From the NCBI GenBank assembly GCA_021784205.1, contig JAJXTB010000092.1, positions 1 to 11,312 on the forward strand: a stretch of 11,312 bases of DNA. Reading direction: 5' to 3'. This DNA is from Actinomycetes bacterium (GTDB lineage Bacteria; Actinomycetota; Acidimicrobiia; Acidimicrobiales; RAAP-2). The position numbers and the translations under genes were made by a program. Under the pieces are notes generated by a model. The model was not told the origin of the DNA. It searched no databases and was given only the letters and a program-made list of their open reading frames with translations. The number at the start of each line of letters is the position of its first letter. The first letter of the stretch is position 1. This document shows positions 5,777 through 11,312 of the stretch, piece by piece.

Positions 5777-7540
5777 ATGAGTAGCACCACACCTTCGGAC
5801 GGGCCCAGACCGGAAGGGGCCATACAGCCATTTTCTTTGGAAGCACCAGGATCGACTGCGCCCCACCCGACGCTGTCCCAGCGAATCCGCCAGATCATTC
5901 AATCCCTGGCCCCCTCGGCACCTGGACGCGTTGTGATGTCTCAACCGCCCGACGCCCCCGTGCTAGTGCGTGACGCCACCTCACCCGGAGCGATTGCGTT
6001 CCGCCTCCCGCCCCCGCCGCCTGGAACGACACTGACACACTCTCGACGAGGTGCCGCGTCACCACGGAGCCGTGGCCCCAGTTGGTACCCGCCGGGGTCG
6101 TCGGTCACGCTGGGCCCGGTGACGATCGAGGATGGGATGCTCTACGTCGAGCACGGCCCGGCCCTGCCGACCACGGAGGGGCTCACCTCGTGCGCCATCG
6201 ACGCGAGCCTGCCGGTGAGCTTCGCCCCGACCGCGATGAACACCATCCGGTATTACCCCAGCTATGACCGACTCACCCCGCCGCAACGTGGCACGTATCT
6301 TCGGTGGCTGGAGGGTGGTCGCGTCGACGACTTCGACGACCAGGCGTGCCTCTTCCTCTTCTTATACGGACTCGAACAGCGGATCCTCGTCGATCTCGAC
6401 CCCACGACGGGCACTGACGAGATAAGGCTGCTCTACGCCGAACTGGCGCGACTGGCCCAGCGTTTCTCGCACCACCGCTCGTTCTGGCATTACGCCCGGC
6501 GGCTGCTCGACCTGCTCGATGGCTTGCTGGTGTCACTCGGCGTCGCGCCGCCCGAGCGATCCGAGAGTAACGGTCCGGTCCCCTTCGCCGTGATGCCGGT
6601 GATGCTGCAACTCGAGTTGGCCGCCGCCTCGAAGCACGGACTGCCGGTCGCGCCCGAGGTGGCGCTCGCCCTGGTGCGCGCCCACCCCGGGGCGCGCCTG
6701 CGCACGCCGGCACGGCGCTGCGTCGAGGGGTTCGACGCGCTCTTCCTTGAGCGCTACCGCCAGCGCTTTCCCGAGGGCCTCTCGCTGGAAGCCACGTCGA
6801 GTGGCCCGCTCGCTATCTCCTACCGCCCGGCCGCCCGGGGATCGATGTGGCGTTCAATCGTCTTTCACCAGTCGGCCCTGGGGACGATGAATCCGTCCAG
6901 GGGCACCGTGCGCGTCGAGTTAGTGCCGGTGGAGCCCTACTACAGCGAGGTGACGATCACAATCGCCGACCTATCGCCGGTCCTCTCGGCGGAGACGTTC
7001 CCCGAGCCGCTGCGTGGCATCGCGGAGGAGTGTCAAGCGGCCCTGGAGCGATACAGCCGGTACATGGGAACCAAGGACGCCGACCCCTCTTCGGCGAAAG
7101 CCCAGGCCCTCCTACCACCGGAACTACGTCAGCGCCCCGCCAAGGCGGCGACGCTCGTGAACCTCGATGTGGTCGCCGATCTGCTCGCGAGCGACCGAGT
7201 AACCATCATCATGGACGAGCGGCTAAATGATCAACCGGACGTCGGCCCGCCGTCTTCTTCGACACCGTCGGAGCCATCGACTCCCGCCGAGTGCCCGCCC
7301 GTATCGACGGCGGGCGGGCTCGGCGATGTCCACTGGGCGCTCGTGCGCGAGCTTGCTACCCGTGACCAGTGGACTCGCACGGACGCAACGCGGGTGGCCG
7401 CCACACTCGGCCTCGAGTTCTTAAATTTCGAGCTGGCCCGCATCAACGAAGAGGCCCTCGACCGGACTGGTTCCGTGCTCTTCGAGGGTGACGATCCTAT
7501 TGCCGTGGACTACCAGACCTATCAGGAGATGACGACGTGA
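5777..7540 (+). CDS. TerB_N / TerB_C domain protein, first gene of the operon
   Basis: From ATG 5777 (AGGAG 5 bases upstream) the product has 587 residues. Residues 1-100 are proline-rich and low in complexity (RLPPPPPG). A TerB_N-like domain starts at W103 (WYPPGSSVTLG...GMLYVEHG) and includes YYPSYDRLTPPQRGTYLRWLEGGR and FLFLYGLEQRILVD. A TerB_C-like domain closes the protein from about D517 (WALVRELATRDQW...INEEALD.....FEGDDPIAVDY). The middle, about 260-480, lacks a clear TerB metal-binding domain. No signal peptide or membrane segment is seen, so it is cytoplasmic. TerB_N and TerB_C are known flanking domains of TerB-like proteins linked to stress and phage-defence loci; the biochemical role is unknown. 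The stop overlaps the next start (GTGA), indicating coupling. A sensor or scaffold role is inferred from position. Confidence 0.85.
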   Translation: MSSTTPSDGPRPEGAIQPFSLEAPGSTAPHPTLSQRIRQIIQSLAPSAPGRVVMSQPPDAPVLVRDATSPGAIAFRLPPPPPGTTLTHSRRGAASPRSRGPSWYPPGSSVTLGPVTIEDGMLYVEHGPALPTTEGLTSCAIDASLPVSFAPTAMNTIRYYPSYDRLTPPQRGTYLRWLEGGRVDDFDDQACLFLFLYGLEQRILVDLDPTTGTDEIRLLYAELARLAQRFSHHRSFWHYARRLLDLLDGLLVSLGVAPPERSESNGPVPFAVMPVMLQLELAAASKHGLPVAPEVALALVRAHPGARLRTPARRCVEGFDALFLERYRQRFPEGLSLEATSSGPLAISYRPAARGSMWRSIVFHQSALGTMNPSRGTVRVELVPVEPYYSEVTITIADLSPVLSAETFPEPLRGIAEECQAALERYSRYMGTKDADPSSAKAQALLPPELRQRPAKAATLVNLDVVADLLASDRVTIIMDERLNDQPDVGPPSSSTPSEPSTPAECPPVSTAGGLGDVHWALVRELATRDQWTRTDATRVAATLGLEFLNFELARINEEALDRTGSVLFEGDDPIAVDYQTYQEMTT

Positions 7541-8877
7541 CCGACGCCGCGAAGAGTGCCATCCACATTCGTAAGAGTGAACGCGACGCCATCATCGGCG
7601 CGCTGCGCAGTGGCGTCGTGCCGCGAACGGGACTGCGGTACTTACGCGTGGGCCGCGAGCGCGAGATCAGTGCCATAGTGTCGGACATCGACCGGGTCGC
7701 TGACGGTGGTGCCACGGTGCGCTTCGTCGTGGGAGACTTCGGCTCGGGCAAGTCGTTCCTGCTCAGCCTCGCGCGCGAACTTGCCCTGAGTACTCGCCTG
7801 GTGGTGGCCTCAGCCGATCTGACGACCAGTCGGCGGCTCCACTCAAGCTCGAGCCAGGCCCAGAGCCTCTACACCGAGTTGATGAGCAGCCTCGCCATCC
7901 GCACGGCTCCAAACGGTGGCGCCATTGAGGCGATCCTCCAGCAGTTCGTGGCCGCCTGTCGCGAGATGGCCCGGGCGACCGACGACGCGCCGGACGACGT
8001 GATACGCCGTGAGCTCGAGACCCTCCAGCAGTTCACCGGGGGCTATGACTTCGTCGAGGTGATCGCCGCGTACTGGCGCGGGTTCGCCGAAGGTGACGAC
8101 GAAAAGAGCCAGGCGGCCGTGCGGTGGCTGCGCGGCGAGTACACCACGAAGACCGAGGCCCGCGGCGCCCTTGGTGTGCACACAATCGTCAACGACGCGA
8201 CCTACTACGACGCGCTGAAGCTCTTCGCCCGTTTCACGCGCCTGGCCGGGTTCGCCGGACTGCTCGTCGAGGTCGACGAGTTGACGATCCTTTACCGGTT
8301 GAGCCACCCCAAGAGTCGCGAGTCCAACTACGAGAAGCTGCTCGCAATCATCAACGACGCCCTCCAGGGGACCTCGGCGGGCATTGGTTTCCTCTTCGCG
8401 GGCACGACCGAGACGCTGACGGACCAGCGTCGCGGGATGTACTCGTACCGTGCGCTGCGCACGCGCCTGCCGGACAATCCGTTTACCGGCACCGGTCTAG
8501 TTGACTTCAGCGGTCCGGTGATCCGTCTCGGCCAGCTGACCCCCGATGAGCTTTACGCGCTGCTCGTGAACCTGCGCAACGTCTTCGCCGGCGGAGACGA
8601 GACGAAGTGGCTGGTGCCCGACGAGGCGTTGCTCGCGTTCATGGACCACTGCGCCGCCCAGATCGGTGACGCCTACTTCCGCACCCCCCGCGACACAATC
8701 ACGGCATTTCTTAACCTGCTGGCCGTGCTCGAGCAGAACCCCGGCACCGACTGGAGGCTTCCGCTCGACCACGTGAGCGTCGTGCCCGCGGCCGCCCCGG
8801 GGCTCGACGAGATAGACGACGACGGCACGGTGGTGCCGCCCGGAGGGGACGATGAACTCACCAACCTCCGGCTCTGA
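7537..8877 (+). CDS. BrxD-like P-loop ATPase (DUF2791-type BREX ATP-binding protein)
   Basis: The product has 446 residues. The N-terminal AIHIRKSERDAIIGALRSGVVPRTGLRYLRVGREREI is characteristic of BREX system ATP-binding proteins. Walker A is GDFGSGKS at 66-73. Walker B is GLLVEVDEL with D247 and E248. A sensor-like GFLFAGTTE lies at about 284-292, and a C-terminal winged region follows (DEALLAFMDHCAAQIGDAYFRTPRDTITAFLNLL). The GTG start at 7537-7539 has AGGAG at 7523-7527. It overlaps the TerB_N/TerB_C gene by 4 bases and the helicase gene by 26. In BREX type 2 loci BrxD sits beside the helicase BrxHI, and the same pair is seen here. It is probably an AAA+-like loader or switch for the helicase; that role is inferred. 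Confidence 0.87.
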   Translation: MTDAAKSAIHIRKSERDAIIGALRSGVVPRTGLRYLRVGREREISAIVSDIDRVADGGATVRFVVGDFGSGKSFLLSLARELALSTRLVVASADLTTSRRLHSSSSQAQSLYTELMSSLAIRTAPNGGAIEAILQQFVAACREMARATDDAPDDVIRRELETLQQFTGGYDFVEVIAAYWRGFAEGDDEKSQAAVRWLRGEYTTKTEARGALGVHTIVNDATYYDALKLFARFTRLAGFAGLLVEVDELTILYRLSHPKSRESNYEKLLAIINDALQGTSAGIGFLFAGTTETLTDQRRGMYSYRALRTRLPDNPFTGTGLVDFSGPVIRLGQLTPDELYALLVNLRNVFAGGDETKWLVPDEALLAFMDHCAAQIGDAYFRTPRDTITAFLNLLAVLEQNPGTDWRLPLDHVSVVPAAAPGLDEIDDDGTVVPPGGDDELTNLRL

Positions 8878-11098
8878 GGCGCCCACACCGGGGCGCTCGG
8901 CCACGAGTGCAGCCTTCGACCTGCTCGATGTGCGCCTGCAGCGATGGGTCTACGACGAGGGGTGGCAGTCACTGCGCGCGGTGCAGGAGAAGGCCATCCC
9001 CCTGCTGATCGACGCGGCGCACGACGTGATTCTCTCGGCCACGACGGCTTCGGGCAAGACCGAGGCCGCGTTCCTGCCGATCCTCTCTAACCTCGTGAGG
9101 GACCCCGAACGCGGTCCCGGCGCCCAGGTGCTCTGTGTCTCGCCTCTGAAAGCCCTCATCGATGACCAGTTCTACAGGCTCGAGGACCTGTGCGCCCCCG
9201 TTGACGTGACGGTCCACCGCTGGCACGGCGACGTCACCGCGACGGCCAAGACCCGCTTCACCAAGCACCCCTCGGGGGTGCTAGTCATCACTCCCGAGTC
9301 ACTCGAGGCACTGTTCGTGCTTCGCGGGGACGCGCTGGCGGCGATGTTCGCGGGCCTGCGCTACGTGGTCGTCGATGAGTTGCACGCCTTCGTGGGGACC
9401 CAGCGCGGCGCGCAACTGCAGTCACTGCTGCACCGGCTCGACCTGGTACTTACGCGACCGCCGGTACGGGTCGGACTCTCGGCGACCATCGGCAACGTCG
9501 AGGTCGCCACCGCGTTCCTGCGGCCCTCGGATCCGGCGGCGGTCAAGATCGTCGACTGCTCGGAGGAACCGTTCGACGTGCGCCTGCAGGTTCGCGGCTA
9601 CGTCAATCACCGACCGGCCGCCTCCGGCGGTGCCGAGGCCACGACCGGTGACGCCATCTTCGCCGTCACCGATGATCTCTACCGGACCCTGCGCGGGTCG
9701 AACAACCTGGTCTTCGCCAATGCGAGGGCCCGCGTCGAGCAGATCGCGGACATCCTCACCCAGCGCAGCGCCCGCGACCGCCTGCCTAACGAGTTCTGGC
9801 CGCACCACGGCAACCTGTCGCGCGAGGTCCGCGAGGACGCCGAGATCCGGCTCCGCGACCCGCACGCCCCGGCGACGGTCATCTGCACCTCCACACTCGA
9901 GCTCGGCATCGACATCGGGGCGGTGTCCAGTGTCGCCCAGGTCGGCGCGCCGCCGTCGGTGGCGGTGCTGCGCCAGCGAGTCGGGCGCTCGGGTCGGCGT
10001 GGCGAGCCAGCGGTGCTGCGCCTGTACAGCACCGTCGACGAGCTCACGGCGTCCTCGGACATCGTCGACGAGCTGCGCTGGCCGCTGGTGCAGTCGATTG
10101 CGATGGTGAACATGATGCTGGACCGCTGGCTGGACAGTCCAACCCATCCGAGCCTCAATCTGTCGACCCTGGTGCAGCAGACTATGTCGGTACTGGTCCA
10201 GCACGGCGGCGCGCGGGCCGATCAGCTGCACCGGATCCTGTGTGGTCCCGGCCCATTCGGTGACGTGGACGCCGCCGACTACGCCCTGCTGCTACGGGCC
10301 ATGGCTGGCCAGGATCTCATCACTCAGGAACCCACCGGGTTGCTGCTGGTCGCGGGCAAGGGGGAGCGCATGGCCAGCCACTTCTCCTTCTACGCCGTCT
10401 TCGAATCCCCTAAGGAGTGGCGAGTCACGACGGGCGGGCGCACCCTGGGAACCCTGTCGCCCCTGCACCCACCGACAGTCGGTGACTTCCTCATATTTGC
10501 CGGGCGCCGCTGGAGCATCGACTCCATCGACGCCGACGCCGAGGTCATCGACGTCACGCCCGCCCCCGCGGGCAAGTTACCAACATTCGACGCGGGTCCG
10601 ATTCCAATGAGCAATGCCGCGCGAGATGCGATGGTCGCGGTCTACGAGGGCGTTGATGTGCCACCGTGGCTCGACCTGACGGCTCGCCAGCTGCTCAGCG
10701 AGGCCCGTGCCGCCTGGCACCGCGCGAACCTGTCGAGGAACATGGTGCTCGATGTCGGGAGTACGACCATCGTCCTTCCCTGGGTGGGGGATCAGGCGCT
10801 CGACACGGCCCGACTGATGCTGCAGTCTCACAATGTCGTCGCGGAGCTGGTAGGTCCGGCCCTCTACGTGAAGGCTGTCTCGCCCGGCGATCTCGCCGCC
10901 GTATCCTCGCGGATCCTCGCCGGTGAGCACCCCGATGCTTTCGACTCGGCGGCATTGATGGGCCGCTACAAGCTCGACAAGTGGGACTGGGTCCTCAGCG
11001 ACGAATTGCTCACCCGCGCCAATGCTGCGCGCTGCATTGATATGGACGGTGCATTAATCGTCTTTCGCCGCCTCGCTGAGGCCCCGTTGATCATCTGA
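8852..11098 (+). CDS. Lhr/BrxHI-like superfamily 2 DEAD/DEAH helicase
   Basis: The product has 748 residues, within the range of BrxHI-type Lhr-like helicases. Motifs in order: Q-motif-like WQSLRAVQEKAIP (~39-51), motif I TTASGKT (64-70), TPESLEAL, motif II DELH (175-178), motif III SAT (210-212), HHGNLSREVRE, motif V STLELGIDIG (347-356) and motif VI RQRVGRSGRR (374-383). All key residues are present, so the ATP-dependent translocase is expected to work. The C-terminal half has the Lhr-type winged-helix and accessory region, ending without a separate nuclease domain. ATG 8852 follows GGAGGGG, and the first 26 bases overlap the ATPase gene. It likely unwinds or remodels DNA (or RNA-DNA hybrids) in concert with the BrxD-like ATPase. 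Confidence 0.9.
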   Translation: MNSPTSGSEAPTPGRSATSAAFDLLDVRLQRWVYDEGWQSLRAVQEKAIPLLIDAAHDVILSATTASGKTEAAFLPILSNLVRDPERGPGAQVLCVSPLKALIDDQFYRLEDLCAPVDVTVHRWHGDVTATAKTRFTKHPSGVLVITPESLEALFVLRGDALAAMFAGLRYVVVDELHAFVGTQRGAQLQSLLHRLDLVLTRPPVRVGLSATIGNVEVATAFLRPSDPAAVKIVDCSEEPFDVRLQVRGYVNHRPAASGGAEATTGDAIFAVTDDLYRTLRGSNNLVFANARARVEQIADILTQRSARDRLPNEFWPHHGNLSREVREDAEIRLRDPHAPATVICTSTLELGIDIGAVSSVAQVGAPPSVAVLRQRVGRSGRRGEPAVLRLYSTVDELTASSDIVDELRWPLVQSIAMVNMMLDRWLDSPTHPSLNLSTLVQQTMSVLVQHGGARADQLHRILCGPGPFGDVDAADYALLLRAMAGQDLITQEPTGLLLVAGKGERMASHFSFYAVFESPKEWRVTTGGRTLGTLSPLHPPTVGDFLIFAGRRWSIDSIDADAEVIDVTPAPAGKLPTFDAGPIPMSNAARDAMVAVYEGVDVPPWLDLTARQLLSEARAAWHRANLSRNMVLDVGSTTIVLPWVGDQALDTARLMLQSHNVVAELVGPALYVKAVSPGDLAAVSSRILAGEHPDAFDSAALMGRYKLDKWDWVLSDELLTRANAARCIDMDGALIVFRRLAEAPLII

Positions 11099-11136
11099 TT
11101 GGAGCAGGGCGGCACTAGGCATGTCCCGACTTCTCA

Positions 11137-11182
11137 TTTGTCCGAACGTTTGTCCGAACGGTTCGGACGTATTTGTCCAAAT
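11137..11182. repeat. Cluster of direct and inverted 12-bp repeats downstream of the tRNA
   Basis: Two exact tandem copies of TTTGTCCGAACG lie at 11137-11148 and 11149-11160. The second forms a dyad GTCCGAAC-G-GTTCGGAC with the following bases (11152-11168). Another short dyad, ATTTG-TC-CAAAT, follows at 11171-11182. The cluster sits between the helicase stop and the tRNA 3' end. It may be integrase arm or core sites, an operator, or a weak bidirectional terminator; there is no good T-tract on either side. Confidence 0.7.
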
Positions 11183-11188
11183 GCCTCT

Positions 11189-11265
11189 TGGTGGGGCTAG
11201 TAAGAATCGAACTTACGACCTCGTCATTATCAGTGACGCGCTCTAACCGACTGAGCTATAGCCCC
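11189..11265 (-). tRNA. tRNA-Ile (anticodon GAT)
   Basis: The minus strand folds into a full cloverleaf. The acceptor stem is GGGGCTA (11259-11265) with TAGCCCC (11193-11199). The D arm is GCTC/GAGC with AGTCGGTTA between. The anticodon stem CGTCA/TGACG encloses the loop CTGATAA, giving anticodon GAT. The T arm is GTAAG/CTTAC with the loop TTCGATT. A73 is followed by an encoded CCA (11189-11191). The 3' end faces the accessory genes. Confidence 0.97.
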
Positions 11266-11312
11266 AAGGCCAACCAATCTACACCAGCGGGCTTCGCAGC
11301 CCTACGGGGCTT
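11266..11312 (-). promoter_or_regulatory. Upstream flank of tRNA-Ile with weak promoter and overlapping hairpins
   Basis: On the minus strand TAGATT (11276-11281) lies 10 bases before the tRNA and could be its -10; the -35 position reads only TAGGGC, so support is weak. Two overlapping short hairpins share AGCCC (11298-11302): GGGCT-TCGC-AGCCC at 11289-11302, and AGCCC-TACG-GGGCT at 11298-11311. The latter may be a terminator stem cut off by the window end. Confidence 0.25.

Noticed and set aside
5394..5846. 150-codon minus-strand frame over the nuclease 3' end and spacer
   Set aside because: Mostly the antisense of the GIY-YIG-like gene, with no domain or ribosome-binding site of note.
9422..10231. 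269-codon minus-strand frame opposite the helicase
   Set aside because: Shadow of conserved helicase motifs on the plus strand.
11144..11168. GAAC/GTTC text considered as a LexA (SOS) box
   Set aside because: The halves in the dyad are separated by one base rather than the four expected of the actinobacterial GAAC-N4-GTTC box.
11121..11246. 41-codon plus-strand frame running through the tRNA
   Set aside because: It reads antisense through tRNA-Ile (GGASKNRTYDL), a well-known spurious translation.

Overview
The window is high-GC bacterial DNA with GTG/ATG starts, overlapping stop/start junctions and Shine-Dalgarno sites. The style fits a high-GC actinobacterium; an Acidimicrobiia-like host is only a guess, because no phylogenetic marker other than one tRNA is present. 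It reads as an accessory, defence-island type region ending at a tRNA-Ile(GAT) gene.

Left third (about 1-3912): two apparently intact insertion sequences on the minus strand, side by side. The first is an IS21-family element (1-2476) with istA and istB overlapping by 4 bp and multi-unit 23-bp terminal repeats. The second is an IS3-family element (2651-3912) with orfA/orfB overlapping at ATGA and 28-bp imperfect inverted repeats. The 174 bp between them hold remnants of older genes: an 11-codon C-terminal tail and a strong ribosome-binding site with a start codon cut off by the IS21 element after six codons.

Middle (3913-5606): damaged older genes on the minus strand. One is the N-terminal ~138 residues of a type III (Mod-like) DNA methyltransferase, cut off by the IS3 element just after its DPPYNTGKEF region. 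The other is a degenerate zinc-ribbon, transposase-like gene with an in-frame stop. After these, on the plus strand, comes a small GIY-YIG-like nuclease that looks intact.

Right half (5777-11098): three tightly overlapping plus-strand genes forming one operon. They encode a TerB_N/TerB_C protein, a BrxD-like (DUF2791-type) P-loop ATPase, and an Lhr/BrxHI-like superfamily 2 helicase. BrxD and BrxHI are known as BREX accessory components, but no BREX core gene (PglZ, PglX, BrxC/PglY) is in the window. The trio is therefore the best candidate here for a compact nucleic-acid-handling, probably antiviral, module. The inferred logic is that the TerB_N/TerB_C protein acts as sensor or scaffold, the ATPase as a loader or switch, and the helicase as the DNA remodeller. 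The upstream GIY-YIG protein could supply nuclease activity, and the broken methyltransferase suggests a restriction-modification locus was once present.

Right edge (11099-11312): a cluster of direct and inverted repeats lies directly beyond the 3' end of a minus-strand tRNA-Ile(GAT) with encoded CCA. This is the classic geometry of an island attachment site.
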